From: an uncultured Helicobacter sp.
GTDB lineage: Bacteria; Campylobacterota; Campylobacteria; Campylobacterales; Helicobacteraceae
Direction of reading: 5' to 3'
DNA length: 14,038 nucleotides
NCBI RefSeq assembly: GCF_910577135.1
Contig: NZ_CAJTLL010000009.1
Span: 69,311-83,348, forward strand
A program made the translations under genes and the position numbers. This document shows, in pieces, positions 1-6,675 of this stretch (position 1 is its first letter; every line of letters starts with the position of its first letter). Under the pieces are notes generated by a model, which saw only the letters and a program-made list of their open reading frames with translations, ran no database searches and had not been told where the DNA came from.

Positions 1-34
1 TTCCCCCCCCCCCCCCCTCCTTATTGTCCCCCAT
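1..34 (-). CDS. Possible 5' end of a divergent, phase-variable gene (partial)
   Basis: On the minus strand an ATG at 34-32 opens a frame reading Met-Gly-Asp-Asn-Lys-Glu and then poly-Gly through the G tract to the window edge with no stop. A G run a few codons after a start is the classic layout of an on/off contingency gene. A possible minus-strand -10 element (TATTAT, about 101-96) overlaps the hemJ-like -10. There is no convincing Shine-Dalgarno before this ATG. The AAGGAG on the minus strand right before the G run could instead be the ribosome site of a start beyond the window, which would make the tract a spacer. Too little is visible to name a product, and the frame may be spurious. Confidence 0.25.
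   Translation of the reverse strand, partial: MGDNKEGGGGG
3..17. repeat. Homopolymeric C15 tract (G15 on the minus strand)
   Basis: Fifteen consecutive C residues at the left edge, followed by T and CC. G/C runs of this length are otherwise absent from this A+T-rich window. In Helicobacter and Campylobacter such tracts are typical of phase-variable (contingency) loci, where slipped-strand mispairing changes the length. The tract lies about 75 bases upstream of the hemJ-like promoter. On the minus strand it would lie just inside a possible divergent reading frame. Its exact length may be uncertain because such runs are hard to sequence. Confidence 0.95.
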
Positions 35-93
35 TTCTTAACGCTCTAAAATCTCTTAGAAAAAAACTTTCTTAAAAATGCTTCAAAACAATG

Positions 94-99
94 TATAAT
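94..99 (+). promoter_or_regulatory. -10 element upstream of the hemJ-like gene
   Basis: A perfect TATAAT preceded by TG, about 38 bases before the ATG at 137, with a predicted transcription start near 105-107. It would drive the hemJ-like/argH/ubiE run. No -35 is evident, which is usual for vegetative promoters in Helicobacter. Confidence 0.6.
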
Positions 100-136
100 A
101 ACGCTTTTGTTGCATTGAGTAGAACAAGGAGAAAAG

Positions 137-577
137 ATGGAGTATGCGTATATCAAAGCATTTCATATTATCGTGCTTGTATCGTGGATGGCGATGTTAT
201 TTTATTTACCTCGATTATTTGTGTATCACGCACAAAATAGAGACAATGAGGGCTTTGTGAGTGTTGTTAAAATACAAGAAGTGAAACTTTATAAATATAT
301 CGGCACACCCGCTATTGTGCTTACCCTGCTTACAGGCATAGCAATGATTACCCTCCACCCCTCATTACTTCAAGTGGCGACTTCGGGTATTTGGCTACAT
401 ATTAAACTCACATTTGTGATAATACTTGTAATCTATCATTTACTCTGCGGATATTTTATTAAGACATTGGGGAATGGCAGCTGCAAAAGAAGCCATAAAT
501 TCTTTAGATTTTTTAATGAGATTCCCACACTTTTACTTATCATTATTGCTATTTTAGCAGTATGCAAACCATTCTAG
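137..577 (+). CDS. hemJ: HemJ-like membrane protein (protoporphyrinogen IX oxidase family)
   Basis: A 146-residue integral membrane protein of the HemJ (UPF0093) family, which catalyses the oxidation of protoporphyrinogen IX to protoporphyrin IX late in haem synthesis. Four hydrophobic segments are visible (about residues 8-30, 54-72, 86-108 and 128-144). Family signatures seen are His10 in the first helix, the SWMAMLFYLPR block (16-26) ending near His31, KYIGTP (53-58), WLHIK with Lys90, YHLLCG with His101, and FNEIP (126-130). The length is normal for the family. The start is fixed by AAGGAG at 126-131, six bases before ATG. It is the first gene of a likely operon, and its stop codon overlaps the ribosome site of argH. 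The family is clear from motifs; the enzymatic role is taken from characterised HemJ proteins. Confidence 0.85.
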   Translation: MEYAYIKAFHIIVLVSWMAMLFYLPRLFVYHAQNRDNEGFVSVVKIQEVKLYKYIGTPAIVLTLLTGIAMITLHPSLLQVATSGIWLHIKLTFVIILVIYHLLCGYFIKTLGNGSCKRSHKFFRFFNEIPTLLLIIIAILAVCKPF

Positions 578-586
578 GAAGGCAAT

Positions 587-1993
587 ATGGCGAAGTTATG
601 GGGAGGGCGATTTGGTTTAGAATCTAGCTCACTTTTAGAGGAATTTAATGCTTCGATTTTTTTTGATAAAGCCTTGTGGCGTGAGGATATAAGTGGTTCA
701 AAAGCTCATACAAAAATGCTTGGTAATATCGGTGTGTTGGCACCAAATGAGGTAGAGGCGATTTGCAAAGGCTTAGAGAGTATCGCTCAATCCATTGAAG
801 AGGGGCGTTTTGAGTTTAAGGCAGGTGATGAAGATATACATATGGCAATAGAATCTGCCCTTACAGAGCTTATTGGTGATGTGGGTAAAAAGCTCCATAC
901 CGCAAGAAGTCGCAATGACCAAGTCGCGCTTGATTTTCGGCTTTACGTATTAAGGCATAATCTCATTATTCAATCTTTGCTTGTAGAACTTATAGAATCT
1001 ATCTTAGAAATCGCAAAGGCACATACACAAAGCATTATGCCCGGATTCACACATTTACAACACGCTCAACCTGTGAGCTTTGGCTTTCATCTCGTGGCTT
1101 GGGCGTGTAATTTTAAGCGCGACATAGAGCGATTGGAAGCGGATTTTAAACGTAATAACTTCTGTCCGCTTGGGAGTGGGGCATTAGCAGGAACACCCTA
1201 TAAAAATGATAGAAATTTTCTTGCTAAAGAGCTAGGATTTAGCGCACCTACGCTTAATGCGATGGATTCTGTAAGTGATAGGGATTTTGCCCTTGATATG
1301 CTTTATAGCCTTTCTATGATAATGATGCACATCTCGCGTGTGGCTGAAGAACTCGTGCTATGGAGCACACAGGAATTTGCATTTATCACTCTAAGTGATG
1401 CGTATGCGACGGGTAGCTCGATTATGCCGCAGAAAAAAAATCCCGATGTGCCTGAACTTTTGCGCGGTAAGAGTGGGCGTGTGTATGGGGCTTTAATGGG
1501 GTTTTTAAGTGTGATGAAAGGACTGCCCCTAGCGTATAATAAAGATATACAGGAGGATAAGGAGGGCGTCTTTGATGCGATTAGAAATGTAATGATTTGC
1601 TTAAAAATCGCTAGGGAATGCCTCTGCACGATGGAGATTCGCACAGATAATATGTATAAAATGGCAAAAAAAGGGCATTTGAGCGCGACTGATTTAGCGG
1701 ATTTTCTCGTGCGGGAATGCAATGTGGCATTTCGTGATGCACATCATATTACTGGACAGGTGGTGGCTTATGCAGAATCTAAGGGTGTGGATATAAGTGA
1801 TTTAAATGAGGTGGAGATTATGGCACTAGATTCACGTATTAAAGCAGGAGTAAAGGCGGTGCTGTCTTTAGAATATTCAATGAACGCACGCGACACCCTG
1901 GGCGGCACTGCTACTTCTCAAACACACGCACAAATAGAAGCCCTCACGCATTTTGTCAAAAATATAAAGGCACAATTAGAACAAGCACTATAG
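587..1993 (+). CDS. argH: Argininosuccinate lyase
   Basis: A 468-residue cytosolic enzyme that splits argininosuccinate into arginine and fumarate, the last step of arginine synthesis. It opens with MAKLWGGRF, typical of ArgH. It carries the superfamily signature [11 protein letters not shown] at residues 276-286, with the flexible-loop catalytic serine, and the THLQHAQP block with His156, the conserved active-site histidine. [10 protein letters not shown] (about 104-113) is the conserved substrate-binding stretch. Full length for the family. The start has GGAAGG at 577-582 close upstream, and the gene follows the hemJ-like stop by only 9 bases, so the two are probably cotranscribed. An A8 run (1433-1440) lies within the signature motif but the frame is intact. 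Identification is secure. Confidence 0.97.
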   Translation: MAKLWGGRFGLESSSLLEEFNASIFFDKALWREDISGSKAHTKMLGNIGVLAPNEVEAICKGLESIAQSIEEGRFEFKAGDEDIHMAIESALTELIGDVGKKLHTARSRNDQVALDFRLYVLRHNLIIQSLLVELIESILEIAKAHTQSIMPGFTHLQHAQPVSFGFHLVAWACNFKRDIERLEADFKRNNFCPLGSGALAGTPYKNDRNFLAKELGFSAPTLNAMDSVSDRDFALDMLYSLSMIMMHISRVAEELVLWSTQEFAFITLSDAYATGSSIMPQKKNPDVPELLRGKSGRVYGALMGFLSVMKGLPLAYNKDIQEDKEGVFDAIRNVMICLKIARECLCTMEIRTDNMYKMAKKGHLSATDLADFLVRECNVAFRDAHHITGQVVAYAESKGVDISDLNEVEIMALDSRIKAGVKAVLSLEYSMNARDTLGGTATSQTHAQIEALTHFVKNIKAQLEQAL

Positions 1994-2018
1994 AATCTAG
2001 CAAAACAGGCGGGTAGAT

Positions 2019-2750
2019 ATGAGTAAAAAGCAAGAAAAAATCGTAAGTATGTTTGATGAGATTGCTCCAAGCTATGATAAGGCAAATCGCGTGATGAGCC
2101 TAGGCATAGATGTTAAATGGCGCAAGGTAGCGTGTGAGAAGGCATTTGAGGCGTTGGGTAGAGATGAAATTGGCTGTGTGCTTGATGTGGCGTGTGGCAC
2201 GGGCGATATGTTGTGGCATTGGGATAAAGAGTCAAAAAAGGTGCATAAGCAGATTGTAAAAATGTGCGGGATTGACCCATCAAGGGGAATGCTTGAAGTC
2301 GCAAGGCAAAAGCTTAACCCTTTATTTACAGAGGATAGATTGCAACTTAGTGTTGGCGAGGCAAAGGCTCTTGGCATAGAATCTGCAAATGTGGATATCC
2401 TCTCTATTGCTTATGGATTACGCAATGTCGTGGCACTTGATGAGGCACTTGATGAATTTGTACGTGTGCTAAAAAGTGGCGGGGTTTTGGTAATTTTAGA
2501 ATTTATGAATAATGAAAAAAAAGGGCTTTTGCAATCTCTTATGCGCTTTTATACACGCAAGATTCTGCCTTTGGTTGGGGGGTTACTCTCGCGTAATTAT
2601 GCAGCGTATAAGTATCTGCCTAATTCTATCAAAGATTTTGTGAGTATTGAGCAACTAGAGGAAAAGCTTCAGGCACGAGGTGTGAGCAGCTATTTTGTGA
2701 AAGGATATAGTGCGGATATTTCTACATTATATATAGGTATCAAATCTTAA
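2019..2750 (+). CDS. ubiE: Demethylmenaquinone C-methyltransferase UbiE/MenG
   Basis: A 243-residue class I SAM-dependent methyltransferase. UbiE/MenG methylates demethylmenaquinone to menaquinone (and in ubiquinone makers also acts on a ubiquinone precursor). In this group menaquinone is the respiratory quinone, so that is the likely product. Evidence: the UbiE N-terminal signature MFDEIAPSYDKANRVMSLG (residues 11-29), SAM-binding motif I VLDVACGTGD (54-63), the GIDPSRGML segment, IAYGLRNV (post-motif, about residues 130-137) and the C-terminal part ending YIGIKS. Length is usual. It begins 25 bases after argH with only a weak purine-rich upstream site, so it is probably translated from the same message. 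The quinone it makes is the expected electron acceptor of Mqo encoded just downstream. Confidence 0.95.
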   Translation: MSKKQEKIVSMFDEIAPSYDKANRVMSLGIDVKWRKVACEKAFEALGRDEIGCVLDVACGTGDMLWHWDKESKKVHKQIVKMCGIDPSRGMLEVARQKLNPLFTEDRLQLSVGEAKALGIESANVDILSIAYGLRNVVALDEALDEFVRVLKSGGVLVILEFMNNEKKGLLQSLMRFYTRKILPLVGGLLSRNYAAYKYLPNSIKDFVSIEQLEEKLQARGVSSYFVKGYSADISTLYIGIKS

Positions 2751-2798
2751 AAATAAGCAAAGCTCTCAATAATTTTAAACTGAAATATGGATATAAAA

Positions 2799-2814
2799 TG
2801 TTATTTTAGTAACA
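2799..2814. promoter_or_regulatory. Perfect inverted repeat TGTTA-N6-TAACA in the mqo leader
   Basis: TGTTA (2799-2803) and TAACA (2810-2814) are perfect reverse complements separated by TTTTAG. The repeat sits right after a possible -10 (TATAAA, 2793-2798), so a protein bound here would cover the start of transcription. It has operator-like geometry, but no regulator is assigned. Confidence 0.35.
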
Positions 2815-2833
2815 AGGTATCATTTTATTTTAC

Positions 2834-2858
2834 TTTTTGTAAGATCTATTTACAAAAA
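2834..2858. promoter_or_regulatory. Perfect 9-bp inverted repeat TTTTTGTAA-N7-TTACAAAAA upstream of mqo
   Basis: Arms at 2834-2842 and 2850-2858 are perfect reverse complements around GATCTAT. An all-A/T stem (apart from one G-C pair per arm) with no following T run is a poor terminator, so a dimeric-regulator site is the more likely reading. The TGTAA-N7-TTACA core lies just upstream of a possible -10 (TACTAT, 2864-2869). The role is inferred only from symmetry and position between ubiE and mqo. Confidence 0.4.
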
Positions 2859-2884
2859 TGCTTTACTATAAGGAGAATTTTGCA

Positions 2885-2923
2885 ATGAGAATCTTAAATA
2901 GATATGAGTTTGCGCGAAAGTAA
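2885..2923 (+). CDS. 12-residue leader mini-ORF before mqo
   Basis: ATG at 2885 is preceded by a strong AAGGAG (2870-2875) at normal spacing and encodes MRILNRYEFARK, then TAA at 2921-2923. That TAA runs straight into the GGAGAAGGA ribosome site of mqo, whose ATG lies 9 bases after the stop in the same reading frame. The layout suits a translated leader peptide that couples to, or attenuates, mqo translation. It could also be the remnant of an older, longer mqo start. Three of the 12 residues are arginine, but there is no run of one amino acid as in classical attenuators. Function unknown. Confidence 0.4.
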   Translation: MRILNRYEFARK

Positions 2924-2932
2924 GGAGAAGGA

Positions 2933-4417
2933 ATGAATGAGGATTCAGAGGTAGTTTTGGTTGGTGGGGGCGTGATGAGCCTTACTTTAGCAGCGATGTT
3001 AAAGGAACTTAGTCCTTCTATACATATTAGTATATATGAAATGCTTGAAGATGTGGGATTAGAGAGCAGTATGACTTGGAATAATGCGGGGACAGGACAT
3101 CAGGCATTATGTGAGTTAAACTATACGCCTAAAAAAGAAGATGGCAGTATTGATATTACTAAAGCATTGAAAATCAATCAGCAGTATGAGCTAAGCAAGG
3201 AGTTTTGGGCATATTGCGTGAAAGTAGGGATTCTCAAAGAGCCACGCACATTTATTAATCCTGTGCCGCATTTAAGCTTTGTGGTAGATCATATCGTGCC
3301 TTATTTGAAGCAGCGATATGAGACATTGAAAACCTCTCCATTGTTTGCCAATATGTACTATTCCGAAGATAGAGAGCAGATTAAGCAATGGGCGCCGCTT
3401 TTGCTTGAAGGCCGAGATGATAAGCAGCACATAGCCGTTACTTATATGGAAGAGGGTAGTGATGTTAATTTTGGCGAAATGGTGCGGCAGTTTAGAAATA
3501 AGCTTAGTCAAAAAGATGGCTTTGATGTGTATGTAAATCATAAAGTGTATGATTTAGAAAAAGAGGGCAATAAGTGGCGACTAGATGTGCTAGATAAGCA
3601 AAGTGGAGAGAGAAAGCAGATTAGGGCGAAATTTGTATTTCTAGGCGGTGGAGGCGGTTCATTTCCATTATTGCAAAAGAGTGGCATACCTGAAGGCAAA
3701 GAATATGGTGGATTCCCTGTAGGAGGGCTGTGGCTTGTGTGTAAAAATCGAGAGATTATCGATAAACATCACGCTAAAATCTATGGTAAGGCTTCTATTG
3801 GTGACCCCCCTATGTCAGTGCCACATTTAGACACACGTATTATTGATGGCAAAAGGGAGCTACTCTTTGGACCCTATGCGGGATTTAATACAAAGTTCCT
3901 CAAACGTGGCAGTTTGCTTGATTTTCCTTTATCAGTGAGACCAAGCAATTTTCTCCCTATGGTTCAGGCAGGAATCGATAATATGCCACTTACGATATAC
4001 CTTATTAAGCAAATTTTGATGTCAAATAAGCAGCGTATGAGAAAGCTCAATGTATTTATGCCGGCTGCGGAGTTGAAAGATTGGAAAGCAATGTTCGCAG
4101 GACAGAGGGTGCAGATTATCAAAAAAGATGCTAAGGGCAGAGGAAGTTTGCAATTTGGCACAGAGGTGATTACTTCAAGTGATGGTTCGTTGGCAGCCTT
4201 GCTTGGTGCCTCTCCGGGAGCCTCTACGGTGGTGGATATTATGTTGCAAGTGCTTGAACGTTGTTTTGGCACAGAAATGCAATCAAATGAGTGGAAAGAT
4301 AAACTAATCCAAATGGTGCCCTCCTATAAGCGCTCACTTGAGGAGAATATCACACATTTTAACGAATGTCGCTCTCAAACAGCGCAAGTTCTTCAAATGC
4401 CATTTTGTGCTATTTAA
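2933..4417 (+). CDS. mqo: Malate:quinone oxidoreductase
   Basis: A 494-residue FAD-dependent, membrane-associated enzyme that oxidises malate to oxaloacetate and passes electrons to quinone. It replaces or complements NAD-linked malate dehydrogenase in the TCA cycle. Visible hallmarks: the N-terminal dinucleotide-binding fold VVLVGGGVMS (residues 7-16), the Mqo-specific block SSMTWNNAGTGHQALCELNY (45-64), a glycine-rich GGGGGSFPLL stretch near residue 240, the YGGFPVGG segment, and GASPGAS (425-431) near the FAD-binding C-terminus. Length is normal. The start is chosen by GGAGAAGG (2924-2931) just before ATG. There is no membrane helix, as expected for a peripheral protein. It is separated from ubiE by a 182-base leader with two inverted repeats and a mini-ORF, suggesting separate regulation. 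Confidence 0.96.
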   Translation: MNEDSEVVLVGGGVMSLTLAAMLKELSPSIHISIYEMLEDVGLESSMTWNNAGTGHQALCELNYTPKKEDGSIDITKALKINQQYELSKEFWAYCVKVGILKEPRTFINPVPHLSFVVDHIVPYLKQRYETLKTSPLFANMYYSEDREQIKQWAPLLLEGRDDKQHIAVTYMEEGSDVNFGEMVRQFRNKLSQKDGFDVYVNHKVYDLEKEGNKWRLDVLDKQSGERKQIRAKFVFLGGGGGSFPLLQKSGIPEGKEYGGFPVGGLWLVCKNREIIDKHHAKIYGKASIGDPPMSVPHLDTRIIDGKRELLFGPYAGFNTKFLKRGSLLDFPLSVRPSNFLPMVQAGIDNMPLTIYLIKQILMSNKQRMRKLNVFMPAAELKDWKAMFAGQRVQIIKKDAKGRGSLQFGTEVITSSDGSLAALLGASPGASTVVDIMLQVLERCFGTEMQSNEWKDKLIQMVPSYKRSLEENITHFNECRSQTAQVLQMPFCAI

Positions 4418-4466
4418 TTAAGATTACATTCTCTTTATTGCATTTTCATCGCAAGAGTTTTTAAAT

Positions 4467-4499
4467 GAATCTTTGACTTATTTTTAAAGTTAAAGATTC
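4467..4499 (+). terminator. 13-bp stem-loop downstream of mqo, possible terminator
   Basis: GAATCTTTGACTT (4467-4479) pairs with AAGTTAAAGATTC (4487-4499), giving 13 pairs including one G-U, with a 7-base loop. It starts 50 bases after the mqo stop. There is no clear T run on either side, so intrinsic termination would be weak. It could also block exonuclease decay of the mqo message or end a leftward RNA. Confidence 0.4.
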
Positions 4500-4521
4500 T
4501 ATAAAATGATAAATCTAGCGT

Positions 4522-4653
4522 ATGGGCAAAATATATTGTATTTCATTATTGGTATATTCCAAGATTAAAAACTCTATTCTTAAGATTCTAGGGTTTGTAG
4601 AGTGTAGTATTTTACTTTTATTGTATAGGGCTATATTTTTATACATTAAGTAA
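4522..4653 (+). CDS. Doubtful small hydrophobic ORF (43 aa)
   Basis: ATG at 4522 opens a 43-residue frame ending at TAA 4651-4653. The product is basic and hydrophobic, with the core KNSILKILGF followed by CSILLLLYRAIF and no acidic residue except one Glu. It begins about 15 bases after a TATAAAAT box, which would leave a very short leader, and it has no Shine-Dalgarno sequence, so it may not be translated. The pattern recalls small membrane toxins of type I toxin-antitoxin modules such as AapA of H. pylori, from memory of that family only. On the minus strand an extended -10-like TGTATAAA (4645-4638) could give an antisense RNA over it. Confidence 0.18.
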   Translation: MGKIYCISLLVYSKIKNSILKILGFVECSILLLLYRAIFLYIK

Positions 4654-4734
4654 GGCAAATCTCGTGGGGTGGTAAATAAAAACCTGTGTTATGCTCTATT
4701 TAAAAACACTTACCTTAAAGAAGGTATGATTCAT

Positions 4735-4740
4735 TATAAA
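4735..4740 (+). promoter_or_regulatory. -10 element of the lipoprotein/yaaA unit
   Basis: TATAAA 18 bases before the ATG at 4758, preceded by the small inverted repeat TACCTT-AAAG-AAGGTA (4711-4726) at a position where a regulator could act. The predicted start near 4747 would leave a very short leader containing AAGGA (4748-4752). Confidence 0.4.
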
Positions 4741-4757
4741 TAAATACAAGGATTCTT

Positions 4758-5876
4758 ATGCGTTATATGGTGATATTTGTAATGTTATGTGTAGGCGTGT
4801 GGTTTGTGGGTTGTGGGGATTCGCATAAAGAAGCAGAGTTTGAGCACTTAAATCCACAGGAACTAACGCAGATTTTGCATTTTGGTGAAAATGAGAAGCG
4901 AACATTTGTTATGAAAGGCACTTTCGATAAAAAGCCCATTAAAGCTTATTTGACTTTAGCTTACCCGCCGATAGCGCTTTATCATAAAGATACTCTAAAT
5001 GCACTAGATATGCAAGCGAGGATAACTTTTGTCGATGATGCCTATCATTATGCTGTGTATAAAATAGAGAATCTAGCCTTTCATATTGATCACAATGTGC
5101 TAAGTGTGAAAGGTAAGTGGAGTGATAAGGAAAAAACCCCTAGCGATAAGGGACTAGATAAGTTTGAGGGTGAAAATGAGCATTCAGTCTTTATTTTAAC
5201 CCAAGATATGGATATGCCACTTAATGAAGCGGATGTGATAAATGGTTCTTTTGAGGCGCAAAATAAACAAGAGAAAAAATACTACAAATATATTGAGCGT
5301 CCCATCATCAAATGCAACAACACAATGAGTGTTGCAAGTTGTGAGAAGATAAACACAGCCCTCAATGACAATAAAGACACAAAGGCTTTGGGCGAAGCAT
5401 TACAAGCAGAGGTAGTAAAAGATTATGATGAGAATATGCAATGGGATACAGATAGCATACAGCAGCAGTCTGTATATTTTGTTGATAAGCATATCATTAT
5501 GCTTAGAAATGATACATATCGCTATGAGGGTGGCGCACACGGCAGTAAAAGTATGAATATGCAAGCCTTTAGCGTGCAAAGTGGAGAATCTTTGCCTCAA
5601 GACATAAAGAGCCTTTTTAAGGCTGAATCTTTAGTGCAAGTGCGGACAAAAATCATTGAACATCTTGTGAAAGAGTATGGTAAGGATATGTTTTTTAATC
5701 TCGATGAAGTCGAGATTCCCGAAGTATTTTTTATGAATGAAAGAGGGATTGTCTTTGTATGGCAGGAATATGACATAGCCCCTTATGCAGCAGGGATTAT
5801 CACCCTTGGGATTTCATATAAGGAACTAAAAGATTATGCCAATATGCAATCTCCCTATGGGTATTTATTCCGATGA
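4758..5876 (+). CDS. Lipoprotein with RsiV-like (DUF3298) C-terminal domain
   Basis: A 372-residue predicted lipoprotein. The N-terminus is a hydrophobic signal (residues 3-18) ending in FVGC, so Cys19 would be lipidated after signal peptidase II cleavage; Gly at +2 does not suggest inner-membrane retention. The middle part (about 40-180) has no recognisable family. The C-terminal half has the DUF3298/RsiV pattern: YEGGAHG (256-262), a stretch with SGE.LPQDIKSLF, an FFMNERGIVFVW strand and the hallmark YDIAPYAAG (338-346). This domain occurs in the anti-sigma factor RsiV, where it binds lysozyme, and in many envelope proteins of unknown function. No sigma-factor gene is nearby and the lipid anchor replaces the RsiV transmembrane topology, so a signalling role is not implied. 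Start: AAGGA at 4748-4752. Its TGA overlaps the next ATG. Confidence 0.8.
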   Translation: MRYMVIFVMLCVGVWFVGCGDSHKEAEFEHLNPQELTQILHFGENEKRTFVMKGTFDKKPIKAYLTLAYPPIALYHKDTLNALDMQARITFVDDAYHYAVYKIENLAFHIDHNVLSVKGKWSDKEKTPSDKGLDKFEGENEHSVFILTQDMDMPLNEADVINGSFEAQNKQEKKYYKYIERPIIKCNNTMSVASCEKINTALNDNKDTKALGEALQAEVVKDYDENMQWDTDSIQQQSVYFVDKHIIMLRNDTYRYEGGAHGSKSMNMQAFSVQSGESLPQDIKSLFKAESLVQVRTKIIEHLVKEYGKDMFFNLDEVEIPEVFFMNERGIVFVWQEYDIAPYAAGIITLGISYKELKDYANMQSPYGYLFR

Positions 5877-6607
5877 AAATATTCTTTGCCCCTAGTGAAT
5901 CTAAAAATATCCCTCACAATAGCCCATATTGCCTTAATTCACATATTGCAGATACTTTGCATTCAAATGCTTTGAATGCATATTTGCAGTTTTTACATAA
6001 TGCAAGTGAAAGTGAGATTATGGCGGTTTTTGGGAGTAAGAGCCTTGATTTGCAGGATTTAGCCCTTTGTCAAAATCTACTTCAAGCCCCTACATTGGAG
6101 GCTATCAGGCTTTATAGCGGTGTAGCGTATAAGGCATTAGATTTTGAAAGCCTAGAGAGTGCTGCTCAAGAGTATATCCGCGAGAATCTTTATATTTTTA
6201 GCAATCTCTTTGGTATGGTGAGGGCAGATGAGCCTTTGGCATACTATAATCTCCATCAAGGCAAGGGTAGAGAGGCTTTTGCGTTAAAAACGCTCTATGA
6301 GGGCTTAAAGCCTGCACTTGATATATTTTTTCAAGATTGTGAAGTGCTAGATTTACGTGCGGAAGCATATATCAAGGTCTATCCCCTGAAGCATTGTAAA
6401 ATATCTGCTCAAGTGGTGTTTCTCAAAAATGGTAAGAAAGTGAGCCATTATGCAAAGTTTTATCGTGGCTTGTATGCAAGGGCAATAGCACAGCAGGGTA
6501 TTTCTAGCATTGAGCAATTAGCAGGACTAAAGCTAGATTCTCTCAAACTTCTCTCTACTCAGCACTCACAAAATGCTACTATATTAACTTATGAGGCATT
6601 CTCTTAG
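5873..6607 (+). CDS. yaaA: YaaA-family (DUF328) protein, peroxide-stress type
   Basis: A 244-residue cytosolic protein of the YaaA/DUF328 family. E. coli YaaA is induced by peroxide and lowers free intracellular iron. Family features seen: MKIFFAPSESKN at the N-terminus (the family's opening strand and PS/PA..K loop), LYSGVAYKALD (80-90), the SNLFGMVRADEPLAYYNL region (the SxLyGxLRPxDxIxxY motif in a divergent form) and the C-terminal FLKNGKKVSHYAKFYRG..AR basic block (about 183-203). Slightly shorter than E. coli YaaA. It begins inside the upstream lipoprotein stop (ATGA overlap) with no strong Shine-Dalgarno of its own, indicating translational coupling. Family assignment is good; the stress role is carried over from E. 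coli and not shown by the sequence. Confidence 0.8.
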   Translation: MKIFFAPSESKNIPHNSPYCLNSHIADTLHSNALNAYLQFLHNASESEIMAVFGSKSLDLQDLALCQNLLQAPTLEAIRLYSGVAYKALDFESLESAAQEYIRENLYIFSNLFGMVRADEPLAYYNLHQGKGREAFALKTLYEGLKPALDIFFQDCEVLDLRAEAYIKVYPLKHCKISAQVVFLKNGKKVSHYAKFYRGLYARAIAQQGISSIEQLAGLKLDSLKLLSTQHSQNATILTYEAFS

Positions 6608-6610
6608 CGG

Positions 6611-6646
6611 GATTCTATGTTTTATAATATCAAATGCGATAGAATC
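6611..6646. promoter_or_regulatory. Promoter of pycB with inverted repeat flanking the -10 box
   Basis: TATAAT at 6623-6628 lies between GATTCTAT (6611-6618) and ATAGAATC (6639-6646), which are perfect reverse complements. The expected transcription start (about 6635) also falls inside the repeat, so the layout could serve as an operator or a start-site hairpin. Because GATTCT-type words are very common in this DNA, the symmetry may be chance. The -10 itself is convincing. Confidence 0.5.
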
Positions 6647-6675
6647 TCTCATACATTTCAACTTAAGGTGGGCTT

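Larger units (their letters stand above)
4418..4757. other. 340-base intergenic region with hairpins
   Basis: A very A+T-rich stretch between mqo and the lipoprotein gene. It holds a 13-bp stem-loop (4467-4499), a TATAAAAT box (4500-4507), a doubtful 43-codon ORF (4522-4653), TGTATA-N12-TATACA (4622-4645), TACCTT-N4-AAGGTA (4711-4726) and the probable promoter of the next gene (TATAAA, 4735-4740). No tRNA or rRNA is recognisable. The gap is much longer than any other in the window. Confidence 0.6.

Noticed and set aside
657..664. T8 run, and an A8 run at 1433-1440, in argH as phase-variation tracts
   Set aside because: Both are read in frame as conserved codons of an intact essential-type gene. 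A/T runs of eight are common in this A+T-rich DNA.
1303..1722. Long minus-strand ORF (139 codons) opposite argH, and similar ones opposite pycB, mqo and fumarase
   Set aside because: Shadows of strongly conserved genes: no ribosome sites, unnatural composition, no recognisable domains.
2834..2858. The TTTTTGTAA repeat as the ubiE terminator
   Set aside because: The stem is nearly all A/T pairs and is not followed by a T run. It is listed as a possible operator instead.
6610..6620. GGATTCTATGT repeated at 8482-8492, each shortly after a stop codon
   Set aside because: An 11-base match built around the very abundant GATTCT word is probably chance. At the second site it overlaps a GTG start rather than a promoter.
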